Position numbers and translations under genes: made by a program. A stretch of DNA of 64,000 nt, taken from NCBI RefSeq assembly GCF_000204415.1, contig NC_015416.1:2604001-2668000 (forward strand), written 5' to 3'. Below are positions 15,142 to 24,606 of the stretch, in pieces. This DNA is from Methanothrix soehngenii GP6 (lineage in GTDB: Archaea > Halobacteriota > Methanosarcinia > Methanotrichales > Methanotrichaceae). Under the pieces are notes generated by a model, which was not told the origin of the DNA, did not search any database, and saw only the letters and a list, made by a program, of their open reading frames with translations. Positions within the stretch are counted from its first letter, which is position 1. Every line of letters begins with the position of its first letter.

Positions 15142-16566
15142 TTGAGATTCTGGATCGATGATCAGCAGTTAGAAGCCCAGACCTCCAGCACCATTCTTGA
15201 GGCTGCCCTGTCTGCAGGAATTAAAATTCCCACTCTGTGCCATCATCCCGCACTTGAATCCTATGGGTCTTGCAGGCTCTGTACGGTGGAGATTGAAAAG
15301 AATGGAAAGAAGAGGTTCGTCACCGCCTGCAACTATCCGATAGAAGACGGTCTGGTGGTCAGGACTGCCACCCCTGCGGTCCTGGATATCCGGCGGATGA
15401 TCGCTGAGCTCTTATTGTCCAGATGCCCGAAAGAGAAGCAGATCCAGGACCTGGCCAGAGAGTATGGAGTCATTGAGCCTCGATTTAAGCTCGAAGAGGA
15501 GAAATGCATTCTCTGCGGGCTTTGTTGCCGGGTATGTGGTGAGATGGTGGGTGTATTCGCCATCAATTTCCAAAACAGGGGAACAGATAGGAGTGTGGGC
15601 GCGCCGTATGGAGAGCTCTCGGAGGACTGCATAGCCTGTGGTGCCTGCTCTCTGGTATGCCCCACCAGTGCCATATCCGCTCAGAGAAACATCTTCCCGC
15701 TCACTGCAGAAGATATCATCGGGATCGAAGAGGAGCATCTGTCCGGCGAAAGGGATGTGGATCTGGGAGTGTATAGCGAGCTTTTCGCCGCCAGAACAGA
15801 GATCCAGGGACAGGATGGAGGGGTTGTCACCTCCCTTCTTGCTCGATGCCTGGATAAAGGCGTCATTGATGCTGCTGTGGTAGTTTATCAAAGGGAGAAT
15901 AATGGAGGAAGAGCGGCAGCGGTAGACGATATTGAAGGAGTGATAAAGGCCAAGGGGACAAAATATGTGCGCGTATCCGCTCTGGCGCCGCTGATTGATG
16001 CTTTGAGAGGAGGAAAGAGAAGGGTTGCTGTGGTTGGCACTCCCTGCCAGATCAGAGTGATCAGAAAATTGGAGCAACTGGATTACTTCAAGGACGAGTT
16101 TCCAGATGCAGAGATCTTTCTCGTTGGCCTGTTTTGCTTCGAGAGCTTCGATTACAGAAGACTGAGAGATCATGCTAAAGGGCTTTTGGGCATAGATATA
16201 GAGGATGCGGATAAAATTCAGATCGCAAAAGGGAGATACATTGCGACTCTGGATGGAATGGAGCACTCCTGCAGCGTGCGGGAGCTGGAAAATGACATCC
16301 GTGAAGGATGCCGGTTTTGCGGCGATCTGGTCTCAAGGCTGGCCGATATCTCCATAGGCTCAGTGGGAAGCGCGGAAGGATACTCCTCAGTGATCGTCAG
16401 ATCGGAAAAGGGGAAGAAGTTGCTGGATTGGCTATCGTTTTGCAGAGAAAAGGCAGTTCGAGAGGACATCGTGAAGCTGGCCAGGATGAAGAGGCGAAAT
16501 GCAGACCGCAATCTTGAGAGGATCAGAAAAGGAGTGGAGTGCTCTCAATCGACCAAGTCTCCTTGA
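15142..16566 (+). CDS. Fusion of NuoG-type ferredoxin head with F420-reducing FrhB domain
   Basis: This 474-residue protein joins two families. Residues 1-75 are a [2Fe-2S] ferredoxin (C33, C44, C47, C63) as at the N-terminus of NuoG and HydC. Residues 118-178 carry two [4Fe-4S] motifs (C122-x2-C-x2-C-x3-C132 and CIACGACSLVCP). From about 200 the protein is an FrhB/FpoF-type coenzyme F420 hydrogenase/dehydrogenase beta subunit: GQDGGVVTSLLARCL, VVGTPCQIRVIRKL, and GCRFCGDLVSRLADISIGSVG. FrhB domains hold FAD and react with F420. The start is TTG with GAGGT 7 bases upstream. Together with NuoE and NuoF, the inferred activity is electron exchange among NAD(P)(H), F420 and possibly ferredoxin. 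Confidence 0.9.
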   Translation: MRFWIDDQQLEAQTSSTILEAALSAGIKIPTLCHHPALESYGSCRLCTVEIEKNGKKRFVTACNYPIEDGLVVRTATPAVLDIRRMIAELLLSRCPKEKQIQDLAREYGVIEPRFKLEEEKCILCGLCCRVCGEMVGVFAINFQNRGTDRSVGAPYGELSEDCIACGACSLVCPTSAISAQRNIFPLTAEDIIGIEEEHLSGERDVDLGVYSELFAARTEIQGQDGGVVTSLLARCLDKGVIDAAVVVYQRENNGGRAAAVDDIEGVIKAKGTKYVRVSALAPLIDALRGGKRRVAVVGTPCQIRVIRKLEQLDYFKDEFPDAEIFLVGLFCFESFDYRRLRDHAKGLLGIDIEDADKIQIAKGRYIATLDGMEHSCSVRELENDIREGCRFCGDLVSRLADISIGSVGSAEGYSSVIVRSEKGKKLLDWLSFCREKAVREDIVKLARMKRRNADRNLERIRKGVECSQSTKSP

Positions 16567-16941
16567 TCAGACAAAAGCCTCTATATCCTGTCTGGGCATG
16601 GGATAATCAGATGGGCTGAACCCCTGATGCTTCCCCTGGGCGCAGTATGCGGCTATCTCATCCAGGCGGACCAATAGGGCATACTCTTTTATATGCCAGT
16701 CCTTTCTCCTCCTATCAGTCTCTCGAATCTCGATCCAGCCCTTTCTCCAAAATGATAACAGCATATCAAATCCACCCTTTTCCACATTATAGTGTCCGGT
16801 ATCGAGTTCACTGCAATCCATTCCATTCATACTGTAGAAGCTGTCTATCATCCTCAATATATTGTGGAGCTCTCCCATTTTTTGCAGATATTCGATAAAC
16901 TCCCTAAATCCACTATCCAGTAACTTTGCTCTCCCCTTCAT
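16567..16941 (-). CDS. Hypothetical soluble protein
   Basis: This 124-residue protein is not recognised. It is rich in aromatic and charged residues, with a helical N-terminus (SGFREFIEYLQKMGELHNIL) and a middle segment (GGFDMLLSFWRKGWIEIRET) that could be a small winged-helix-like unit followed by a helix. Its stop directly abuts the stop of the convergent FrhB fusion gene. Its start is preceded by GGGATGGAAA, and the upstream 100 bases are very AT-rich, fitting a promoter. Confidence 0.62.
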   Translation of the reverse strand: MKGRAKLLDSGFREFIEYLQKMGELHNILRMIDSFYSMNGMDCSELDTGHYNVEKGGFDMLLSFWRKGWIEIRETDRRRKDWHIKEYALLVRLDEIAAYCAQGKHQGFSPSDYPMPRQDIEAFV

Positions 16942-17129
16942 TTTCCATCCCCTTTATCGCCTGTTAATCCCTTCTAACATCTATAAATATTTTTTTAATT
17001 ATGTACAGTTTTATTTTTTCTTTTCATATATCTCGTTCATCTCGTTGAGAGAACGATGCTGCCATTAATTACATAACAAACAAAAGTTATTAATATAATG
17101 AATACATATCCTCCATCGGAGTAGCAGAA

Positions 17130-17693
17130 ATGGAAGAAAATGATCAAGAGTTCTTGCGCGCACTTCATGAGGAGAAGATAAGAACCCAGAATGAACGCGC
17201 AAAGCTAATCACCATGAAGCTGGCTTTTATTACCGTCCTCTTTGGAGTAAGTTCAGTGGATGTCAAGATTGAGATTGCCAGGATCTTCTGGCTGATTTAT
17301 TTCGTCCCTCTGGTGGCGATAAGCTACGATCTATACATCATGTCCGCCGATTCCAGGATCAAGCGCATAGGTGTATTTCTGGGCAGGCACCCTATCTCCC
17401 TAGCGGGAAAGGCGGAGCAAGAATGGGAGCGCTTCTGCACCTCTTATCGGGATAGCCTGGCACCATCTGCCAATATGTTCTTCTCGGTGATTGTAACCCT
17501 GGGAGCAGCAGCCTTTATTCATTCTCAGCAGAGCTGGACGGAGCATCTAATGAAGTTGTGGTTTGCGGTCTGGCTGGTAATATCCCTGGGAGTGATCATC
17601 GCCCTTTGGATGAGGCATCAGGCCCTCATAAAGAACATTGGCAATTATACACCCAATGATAATAAAAATAAAAAGAGATATATGGGATTGTGA
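17130..17693 (+). CDS. Membrane protein, unknown function
   Basis: This 187-residue protein has a charged N-terminal helix of about 28 residues and then four hydrophobic segments arranged as two pairs: about residues 31-44 (LAFITVLFGVSSV) and 50-68 (IFWLIYFVPLVAISYDLYIM), then about 118-132 and 144-160. A polar, conserved-looking loop (RIKRIGVFLGRHPISLAGKAEQEWERF) lies between the pairs. I do not recognise it. It has its own AT-rich promoter region and a hairpin behind it. Confidence 0.65.
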   Translation: MEENDQEFLRALHEEKIRTQNERAKLITMKLAFITVLFGVSSVDVKIEIARIFWLIYFVPLVAISYDLYIMSADSRIKRIGVFLGRHPISLAGKAEQEWERFCTSYRDSLAPSANMFFSVIVTLGAAAFIHSQQSWTEHLMKLWFAVWLVISLGVIIALWMRHQALIKNIGNYTPNDNKNKKRYMGL

Positions 17694-17698
17694 CGATT

Positions 17699-17728
17699 AT
17701 GGGATGTGAGAAAGATGTCTCATCCCAT
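17699..17728 (+). terminator. Hairpin behind the membrane protein gene
   Basis: ATGGGATGTGAGA and TCTCATCCCAT form an 11-pair stem with one bulged base and a 6-base loop, directly after the stop at 17693. It is a candidate terminator or RNA-stabilising hairpin; the following T run is weak. Confidence 0.45.
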
Positions 17729-17880
17729 TTGGGGATCAATGATTGCGATATCTCAATCTTTTATAATTCATCGACAATTATCGTTATAAAAAACCTTAAT
17801 TATAGCCTGTGCTAAGCACTCAAGATAAATTTCCAGAAAAATTGTCAGTGCACGATTAACGCTGAGGAACGGTGGGGTTT

Positions 17881-18714
17881 ATGTTGACTTTAAAAGAGAG
17901 AGAGATAAAAAGAGCAGTTAAAGAAGGATACGCTCGTATTGCCAAGCAGGCAACATCCGACTATGCCTCACGGTGCTGCTCAGGGGATGCTGATATTCCA
18001 GAGGAGCTGAGCAAGAGGATGGGCTACACTGAGGAGGAGATCCAGGCAGCTCCGCCGGAGTCAAACCTCGGCCTGGGCTGCGGCAACCCAGTAGCTCTGG
18101 CATCGTTATCCGAGGGGGAGATCGTCCTGGACATGGGCTCAGGAGCGGGATTTGACTGTTTCCTGGCATCCGACAGGGTTGGGCCATCAGGCAAGGTAAT
18201 TGGTGTTGACATAACCTCTGAGATGGTGGAAAAGGCCAGGGCGAACTCCCGAAAGGGCGGCTATGCTAACATCGACTTCCGGCAGGGAGACCTTGAAAAT
18301 ATGCCGGTGGCGGACAACTATGTGGATGTGGTCATCTCCAACTGCGTGATCAACCTCATCCCCAATAAGAGAATGGCATTCAGGGAGGCCTTCAGGGTTT
18401 TAAAGCCAGGAGGAAGGCTGGCAGTCTCTGATGTGGTGCTGCTCAAGGAGCTGCCGGAGTTTGTCAAGAGCTCCACAGAAGCTTATATCGGCTGCCTGGC
18501 AGGTGCCATCATGAAGGATGATTACCTGGATATCATAAAGAGCATAGGCTTCAGAGATGTGCGGGTTGTGGCAGAATCCAGATTTCCTGTCGAGTCTCTG
18601 ATCTCCGAGAGATCTGGCTGCAGCACACCTACAGATCCCGCGATCACCCCTGAGCAGCAGAAGAAGGTTGCGGATTCCGTCTTGAGCATAAAGATATGTG
18701 CGATCAAGCCCTAA
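17881..18714 (+). CDS. arsM: Arsenite S-adenosylmethionine methyltransferase
   Basis: This protein of about 277 residues methylates As(III) in the cytosol using S-adenosylmethionine. The SAM fold shows motif I as VLDMGSGAGFDCFLA and GVDITSEMVEKAR. The arsenic-binding cysteines are present: C32-C33 (SRCCSG), C67 (GLGCGNP), C155 (SNCVIN) and C205 (IGCLAG); the 50-residue spacing of the last two fits characterised ArsM. The ATG at 17881 is used; a GTG at 17872 would add three residues. No ArsR regulator is adjacent. Methanogens often carry arsM for detoxification and volatile arsenic formation. Confidence 0.92.
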   Translation: MLTLKEREIKRAVKEGYARIAKQATSDYASRCCSGDADIPEELSKRMGYTEEEIQAAPPESNLGLGCGNPVALASLSEGEIVLDMGSGAGFDCFLASDRVGPSGKVIGVDITSEMVEKARANSRKGGYANIDFRQGDLENMPVADNYVDVVISNCVINLIPNKRMAFREAFRVLKPGGRLAVSDVVLLKELPEFVKSSTEAYIGCLAGAIMKDDYLDIIKSIGFRDVRVVAESRFPVESLISERSGCSTPTDPAITPEQQKKVADSVLSIKICAIKP

Positions 18715-18780
18715 AATCAGCACCTCTGAGAGCATCAAGGCATTGGATAGGGATCTTGAGGACTATTGCATTGGATGGAT

Positions 18781-19296
18781 TCAGAACTCCTGCAAAGCCT
18801 CCTGATAGCATTTGAACGTCCTATGGTTGAAGCAGACGGCTATTATATCACCTGCGTTTTTGTCCTCTAGATTGCGCCTCATCTCCCAGATAGCAATACG
18901 ACAGGCCCGCTCTATGGGAAAGCCATAAGCCCCTGTGCTTATGGCTGGGAAGGCTATGCTCTTTATTTCGTACTTCTCTGCCAGGGCAAAGCAGCTCTGA
19001 TAGCATCTGGCGAGAAGCTGATCCTCGCCCTCTGATCCACCCCTCCAGACCGGCCCAACGGTGTGAATGACAAAGCGAGCGGGAAGCCTATAGCCCCTGG
19101 TGATGCGCGCCTCTCCCACCGGACAGCCGCCGATCTGCCTGCATTCTCCCAAGAGCTCCGGTCCTGCTGCCTTGTGAATGGCGCCGTCGACCCCGCCTCC
19201 TCCCAGCAGAGAGCTGTTGGCGGCATTGACAATGGCATCGACCTTTAATGTGGTGATATCGGCCATGAGCAGTTTTATTTTCTGTCCGATCTTCAT
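18781..19296 (-). CDS. Macro-domain ADP-ribose hydrolase (YmdB-like)
   Basis: This 171-residue protein is a stand-alone macro domain. The ADP-ribose pocket is plain: VDAIVNAANSSLLGGGGVDGAIH near the start (the asparagine and glycine loop of the catalytic type), then VIHTVGPVWRGG and FPAISTGAYGFP. Members such as bacterial YmdB deacetylate O-acetyl-ADP-ribose or remove ADP-ribose from proteins. It is convergent with arsM and divergent from the histidine kinase. A Shine-Dalgarno-like GGAGGAATG sits directly before the start. Confidence 0.92.
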   Translation of the reverse strand: MKIGQKIKLLMADITTLKVDAIVNAANSSLLGGGGVDGAIHKAAGPELLGECRQIGGCPVGEARITRGYRLPARFVIHTVGPVWRGGSEGEDQLLARCYQSCFALAEKYEIKSIAFPAISTGAYGFPIERACRIAIWEMRRNLEDKNAGDIIAVCFNHRTFKCYQEALQEF

Positions 19297-19383
19297 TCCT
19301 CCTATCCGCCAATTGGCTATCCATATCTAAGAGAAATTAACCTTTCCATAATCATCTCGCTGCATCATAATCTTTTTAAAAAA

Positions 19384-22300
19384 ATGTATACCTATTATAT
19401 TCCACCGAAAGCTTTTTTTCCTTTAGCAGCTTCACTAATGCCGATAGTGGTCAGGTGGATTGTGGTTAAAATAATAAGATCTGCAAAGCGCTTACAGGCT
19501 CCAATATTTCTCCCAGCGGCTATCATATCTATCCTTATTTTGTTATTTCAGACCATTCTAATAGAGGTGATAGATGATAAAAGGTCGATCCTGTTCATGA
19601 ATAATCTTCTTTCCACCTCAAGCTCAATAGTCGCCTTTCTATGTTTATTATATGCGGCAAATAATATGGAAGGGAGGTCCAAGAAAGCCTGGTTGATGAT
19701 GGCTGTTGCCATGCTTTTTAATTCTTTTGGAGAGGGAACCTGGGCATTTATAGAGTTCGTTTTGCAGGAAGATCCATTCCCATCTGTGGCAGACTTCGGC
19801 TATCTGATGTTCTATCCTCTCTTTGCAGCAGGTATTTTTCTGTTGCCCAATGCCCCTCTTTCTCCTCGGGAGAGGCTCGGGGTCATCCTGGATTCGGCAA
19901 TTGTAATAATATCAGCTGCTCTGGTATTTTGGATCTTCTTCTTCGCCCCTGTAGTATCATCATTGAATACGATCACTTTGGAATTGACGATTTCTTTAGC
20001 CTATTCTATGATGGATATCGTCCTCTTCGTTGCCCTTGTGCGACTGGTCTTGAGCAAGCTTGATGCTTCAACCATTACCCCTGCCCTTTTTCTGGCTGCT
20101 GGAATGGCTATAGTACTGGTCGCAGATGCGGTGTTCAGCATTCAAACACAAAAAGGGACTTACATCTCAGGCGGTCATCTGGATACGTTCTGGATCTCAA
20201 GCAACCTTTTTATGGCATTGGCAGGACTGTTGCAGGCAAATCCTTATCCCTTTGATCCATTAAAAACTCTGAGCAGAAGGATTTGCAGCAAATCCACTAT
20301 TATGCCCTATCTGCCATACCTGGGAATTGGAGCCACATTCTCTCTTCTCATCTGGGGATATGAATACTCCCGAGCAATCAACCAATCCATAATAGCAGCC
20401 TGCGTAGGGCTGGTCATGGGGCTGATGCTCGTTCGCCAGAAGATAGTCTTCGATGAGAGGAATCAACTGCTCACCACAACGCTTACCGAGATTGAAGAAC
20501 GCAAGCGCGTAGAGAAGTCATTGCGCGAATCAGAGCAGGAGAAGGCGGCAATTCTGGGCGGTTTGAAGAATGTCGCTGTCGAGTATCTCGATCCTTTTAT
20601 GCGACTAATCTGGATCAATGATAACCTGCAAGAATCAATCGGCCTCTCTGCTGATGAAATGCTTGGCGCTCGTTGTTATGAGGCGGTATTCGGTCGCAGT
20701 GAGCCCTGTTCAGGCTGTACAGTGGCACGAGCTATCAATATGGGCGCATCCCAGGAGGGCGATCTGATCACTCCGGACGGGAGGACCTGGATCTCTCGTA
20801 GCAGTCCTCTCAAGGATGCAGATGGCAAGATCATCGGGGTAGTCCATGTGCTGATAGATATCAGCGCCCGCAAGAGTGCAGAGCGAGCTCTGAAGGAGTC
20901 TGAGCGTCGGCTGGCGGATATCATCGAATTTCTGCCTGACGCCACATTTGTGGTTGACAAAAATGGCAAGGTGATTTCCTGGAACCGCGCCATTGAGAAG
21001 ATAACCGGTGTTAAGGCCGAGTTGATCCTGGGCAAGGGAGACTATGAATATTCTCTGCCATTTTACGGAGAACGAAGGCCTACACTGATAGATATGGCAA
21101 AAGGAATTGATCCAAAGATCGATCCGGAATTTGAAAAGAAATATGAGAACCTAAAGAGAGATGAGGAGAATAACTTGCTGGTTGGCGAGGCCTACATGCC
21201 CCTGCAGGGAAAAGGCGATGCATACCTCCTGGGAAGCGCATCTGCGCTCTATGACTCAAATGGAGATTATTGGGGAGCGATCGAATCGATACGTGATATA
21301 ACAGATCGAAAGCGTGTGGAAGAGGAGCTCCAAAGGTCCAAGGAGATGGCTGAATCAGCCACCCGGGCAAAGTCCGAGTTCCTGGCCAACATGAGCCACG
21401 AGATCCGGACGCCAATGAATGCTGTTATCGGTCTTACAGAACTGCTCATGGATGAGAAGGATGAGAAGCTGACTTCGGCGCAAAGGGAATGCGTCGAGAT
21501 GATCCGCATCAGCGGGGATACTCTCCTCTCTATCATCAATAATATCCTCGATCTCACCAAGATCGAGGCGAACATGACAGAGCTGGAGCACCGGCCAATC
21601 GATGTTAAGGGTTGCATTGAATCCTCTATGGATCTCGTGTCCGGGAGCGTCGGCGATAAAAGAATAAAATTTTCATATAAAATCGAAGAGAACGTCCCCC
21701 AATTTATCATGGGAGATCCCACAAGGCTCTGTCAGATCCTGATAAACCTGCTCAATAATGCAGTGAAGTTCACCGAGCAAGGCGAGATTGCAGTCTCTGT
21801 ATCAAACACCAATCTGGATGATGGCGGATATGAGATTCATTTTGCGGTGAAGGATACTGGAATAGGAATCCCTGAAGACAAGATGTCCCGCCTATTTCGA
21901 TCTTTCAGCCAGGTTGATGCCTCGACGGCACGCAAGTATGGCGGCACTGGATTGGGCCTTGCCATAAGCAAGAAGCTCACAGAGATGATGAATGGACGAA
22001 TGTGGGTAGAGAGCGCTGTTGGAGTGGGTTCAGTATTTCATTTTACAATTCGGGCGGATCCTATCATCGGCGAACCCTTAGATCTGTCAAAGCCGGACAA
22101 CTTGTACGCACACGGGAAGCAGAAGATCAAGGATCTGGAGAGATCTAATTCCGAATTGAATATCCTGCTAGCAGAGGACAACGTAGTCAATCAGATAGTC
22201 ACAAAGAAGATGCTCAGTAAGCTGGGCTATAATGCGGATGTAGCGTCCAGCGGCATCGAGGCCCTGAAAGCGCTGGAGAAGAAGAGATACGATTTGATAT

Positions 22301-22518
22301 TCATGGACGTGCAGATGCCGGAGATGGACGGCCTGGAGGCAGCGAGGGAGATACGCCGTCGCTGGCCTGAGGGAGGCCCGAAGATAATAGCAGTAACTGC
22401 ATCTGCTTTTAAAGGAGATCAGGAGATGTGTCTGGCGGCTGGAATGGACGGCTATATAATGAAGCCCACCAAGATAGAGGCTATAAGAGAAGCCCTGCAA
22501 GCTGTGGCAAAGGACTAA
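19384..22518 (+). CDS. Hybrid sensor histidine kinase, membrane bound
   Basis: This 1044-residue protein has about nine or ten transmembrane helices in the first 350 residues, resembling a MASE-type sensory membrane domain (for example FPSVADFGYLMFYPLFAAGI). Two PAS domains follow (about 385-500 and 510-640), the second with IEFLPDATFVVDKNGKVISW. Next come HisKA with H672 (NMSHEIRTPMNAVIGL), HATPase_c (N box NLLNNAVKF, DTGIGIP, GGTGLGLAI), and a C-terminal receiver with phospho-acceptor D975 (FMDVQMPEMDG). Phosphate would pass from H672 to D975; no output domain or partner regulator is adjacent. The exact start is uncertain because the ATG at 19384 has no Shine-Dalgarno and may be leaderless. 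Confidence 0.93.
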   Translation: MYTYYIPPKAFFPLAASLMPIVVRWIVVKIIRSAKRLQAPIFLPAAIISILILLFQTILIEVIDDKRSILFMNNLLSTSSSIVAFLCLLYAANNMEGRSKKAWLMMAVAMLFNSFGEGTWAFIEFVLQEDPFPSVADFGYLMFYPLFAAGIFLLPNAPLSPRERLGVILDSAIVIISAALVFWIFFFAPVVSSLNTITLELTISLAYSMMDIVLFVALVRLVLSKLDASTITPALFLAAGMAIVLVADAVFSIQTQKGTYISGGHLDTFWISSNLFMALAGLLQANPYPFDPLKTLSRRICSKSTIMPYLPYLGIGATFSLLIWGYEYSRAINQSIIAACVGLVMGLMLVRQKIVFDERNQLLTTTLTEIEERKRVEKSLRESEQEKAAILGGLKNVAVEYLDPFMRLIWINDNLQESIGLSADEMLGARCYEAVFGRSEPCSGCTVARAINMGASQEGDLITPDGRTWISRSSPLKDADGKIIGVVHVLIDISARKSAERALKESERRLADIIEFLPDATFVVDKNGKVISWNRAIEKITGVKAELILGKGDYEYSLPFYGERRPTLIDMAKGIDPKIDPEFEKKYENLKRDEENNLLVGEAYMPLQGKGDAYLLGSASALYDSNGDYWGAIESIRDITDRKRVEEELQRSKEMAESATRAKSEFLANMSHEIRTPMNAVIGLTELLMDEKDEKLTSAQRECVEMIRISGDTLLSIINNILDLTKIEANMTELEHRPIDVKGCIESSMDLVSGSVGDKRIKFSYKIEENVPQFIMGDPTRLCQILINLLNNAVKFTEQGEIAVSVSNTNLDDGGYEIHFAVKDTGIGIPEDKMSRLFRSFSQVDASTARKYGGTGLGLAISKKLTEMMNGRMWVESAVGVGSVFHFTIRADPIIGEPLDLSKPDNLYAHGKQKIKDLERSNSELNILLAEDNVVNQIVTKKMLSKLGYNADVASSGIEALKALEKKRYDLIFMDVQMPEMDGLEAAREIRRRWPEGGPKIIAVTASAFKGDQEMCLAAGMDGYIMKPTKIEAIREALQAVAKD

Positions 22519-23265
22519 GCAGGAGAAGGGCTGGGAGATCTTCTGAGCATAGGATCAAGATTCAGGCGGATCGGAAATGAATCGCCCCACTTCAATTGGA
22601 GGAACCTGGTATCCTGGTGGTGGCCGATCCGCCTGAATCTTGGCTGTGGCGCCGAACACGAGGCAGCACAACACCGAATCGCACAATCCCCTCAGGGATC
22701 CCACAGAATCTCACTTTGTGGCTACATCTCGATTTCGGCATCATCTTGATCTGGTGCCGCCTCATGTCCCGACTGTGTATTGGCACGAGATCTCAGGCAG
22801 ATTGCTGTGCCAATCACGGGACGCAATTCTTTTTCATCCTGCCTGTTATCCCGCAGGCGCGCAACCGAATGCAATTACCTCGACGGCATGCATCATCTGC
22901 ATCACGGATTAATGTACCTGCTCCCAGGAGCGGCACGAATTTTTGCTCGCAGGAAGAGGCAAATCAATGGCCAGATTCAGCAGATCACTGTCGGATGCGT
23001 TTTGGCCCACAGTACGCCCGCCAGACCCTTTCATGAGACGGCAATCTATCTATATAATCATTATAGATATTTGTAGTTTTCGGTCGGGACTACACAGTCA
23101 AGACTGCAATAGGGACTGGAGTGCAGAATCCTGGACGCATTTCGCACCCATATTAGCTCAAACAAAATTGAATTAAGGGTTCATCGATTGACCATCTATT
23201 TAAATGATGGCCCGCCAGCTATGATCAACAAATCATAAAATGTTAAAAAACAAGGAGTCCTTAAG
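22519..23265. other. Long intergenic region with an inverted repeat and aspB-like promoter
   Basis: No gene is recognised in these 747 bases on either strand; open frames present look random. They hold a perfect 19-bp inverted repeat (22556-22642), a small AT palindrome at 23048-23068 (ATCTATA-N7-TATAGAT), and TATTTAAA at 23197-23204, a TATA box suited to a start near 23228 for the aminotransferase gene. Confidence 0.5.
22556..22642. repeat. Perfect 19-bp inverted repeat
   Basis: CAAGATTCAGGCGGATCGG at 22556-22574 recurs exactly as its reverse complement at 22624-22642, with 49 bases between. It follows the histidine kinase stop by 37 bases. It could fold as a long-stem transcript end, or be a remnant of a small mobile element; there is no T tract after it. 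Confidence 0.75.
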
Positions 23266-24558
23266 ATGAACCTGCAAAAGCACGTCAGCCTGAATATCAA
23301 CGTTCGCGGCCTGGGCGAATCACCGACCCTCGCTATCAATGAGAGGGTAAAGCTATTGCAGGGACAGGGGAAAAAGATCTACAACTTCGGACTGGGTCAA
23401 TCCCCTTTCCCTGTGCCGGCGCCGGTGGTCGAGGCTCTGCGGCTGCATGCTCATGAAAAAGATTATCTGCCCGTCAAAGGCCTTTCTGCCCTCAAAGAAG
23501 CTGTGGCTGGATTCCACAGACAAAAAGATCTGGTGGAGGCTAACTCTGATTGCGTCCTTGTGGGCCCTGGCTCAAAGGAGCTCATGTTCTTGCTGCAGCT
23601 GGTATTCTATGGTGAGATCATCGTGCCCACACCCTGCTGGGTCTCCTATGTCCCTCAGGCTCAGATCTTGGGAAAAAAGATAAGCCTGCTTCATACCTCT
23701 TTTGAGGATAAATGGCACATAAGTGCTGATCGCCTCCGCCAGCATCTGGAAGGGGAGCAGGATCTATACCGTCCAAGGATATTGGTTCTAAACTATCCTG
23801 GAAATCCTGATGGCCTCACCTATACCGCAGATGAGCTCAAAGAGATCGCCAGGGTTGCCCGGGAGTATGAGATCATCCTCCTCTCTGACGAGATCTATGG
23901 GCAGCTTCATCACAAGGGCGGTCATGTCTCAGTTGCCCGCTACTATCCAGAGGGGACCATAATCAGCTCCGGCCTGTCCAAGTGGTGCGGTGCTGGTGGC
24001 TGGAGGTTGGGAACATTCACCTTTCCTCAGAGCCTGGACTGGCTGATGGAGTCGATGGCAGCTGTAGCCAGCGAGACGTACACCTCGGTGAGCGCACCCA
24101 TCCAGTATGCCGGTGTGCAGGCATTCCGGGGATCAATGGCCATCGAGCGCTACCTCTGGAACGCCCGCCGTATCCTTTCCGTCCTGGGACAAAGGTGCTA
24201 CCGAAATTTGGCAGATGCTGGGGTCAGGGTCCATGCGCCCGAGGGTGCATTCTACATGTTCCCGGATTTCTCTCCCTTCTCCAGAAGGCTCGCTAAGAAG
24301 AATGTGCTGAACAGCACCATGCTCTGCGAGAGGCTGCTGCAGGAAAAAGGCGTTGCTATGCTGCCGGGAAGAGCGTTCGAGAGGCCCCATGAGGAGCTCA
24401 CTGCCCGGATATCCTACATCAATTTTGTCGGCAACAGATCCCTGGCAGCGGGAGAGACCATTCCCCCTCACCAGGAGCTTCCAGCTGATTTCATCCAGGC
24501 TCACTGCGAAGATACCCTTGCAGGCATAGAGGCGATCGTCGACTGGCTGGAAGAGTAG
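23266..24558 (+). CDS. Class I/II aminotransferase (aspartate aminotransferase-like)
   Basis: This 430-residue PLP enzyme is of fold type I. Visible are the substrate-side glycines (NFGLGQSPFPVP), NYPGNPDGLTY (the PLP-ring Asn), LSDEIYGQLHHKG (the Asp that pairs with the PLP nitrogen) and SSGLSKWCGAGGWRLG with the Schiff-base lysine. An arginine near the end (ARISYINF) binds the substrate carboxylate. Substrate choice cannot be read. It has a good ribosome-binding site (AAGGAGT) and its own TATA box. The convergent KamA-like gene follows; a shared amino-acid pathway is possible but not shown. Confidence 0.9.
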   Translation: MNLQKHVSLNINVRGLGESPTLAINERVKLLQGQGKKIYNFGLGQSPFPVPAPVVEALRLHAHEKDYLPVKGLSALKEAVAGFHRQKDLVEANSDCVLVGPGSKELMFLLQLVFYGEIIVPTPCWVSYVPQAQILGKKISLLHTSFEDKWHISADRLRQHLEGEQDLYRPRILVLNYPGNPDGLTYTADELKEIARVAREYEIILLSDEIYGQLHHKGGHVSVARYYPEGTIISSGLSKWCGAGGWRLGTFTFPQSLDWLMESMAAVASETYTSVSAPIQYAGVQAFRGSMAIERYLWNARRILSVLGQRCYRNLADAGVRVHAPEGAFYMFPDFSPFSRRLAKKNVLNSTMLCERLLQEKGVAMLPGRAFERPHEELTARISYINFVGNRSLAAGETIPPHQELPADFIQAHCEDTLAGIEAIVDWLEE

Positions 24559-24606
24559 CCAGTCCCGATTTTTTTAGGCCATCCATTGTGTCGCATAACG
24601 ATCCTC

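Noticed and set aside
15412-16266. Minus-strand open frame of 284 codons opposite the FrhB fusion
   Set aside because: The plus strand has full Fe-S and FrhB motifs; the reverse frame lacks any domain or ribosome-binding site.
22596-23036. Open frames in the 747-bp gap after the histidine kinase
   Set aside because: Amino-acid composition is rich in Cys, His, Pro and Arg without pattern; no motif, no start site. Left as non-coding.
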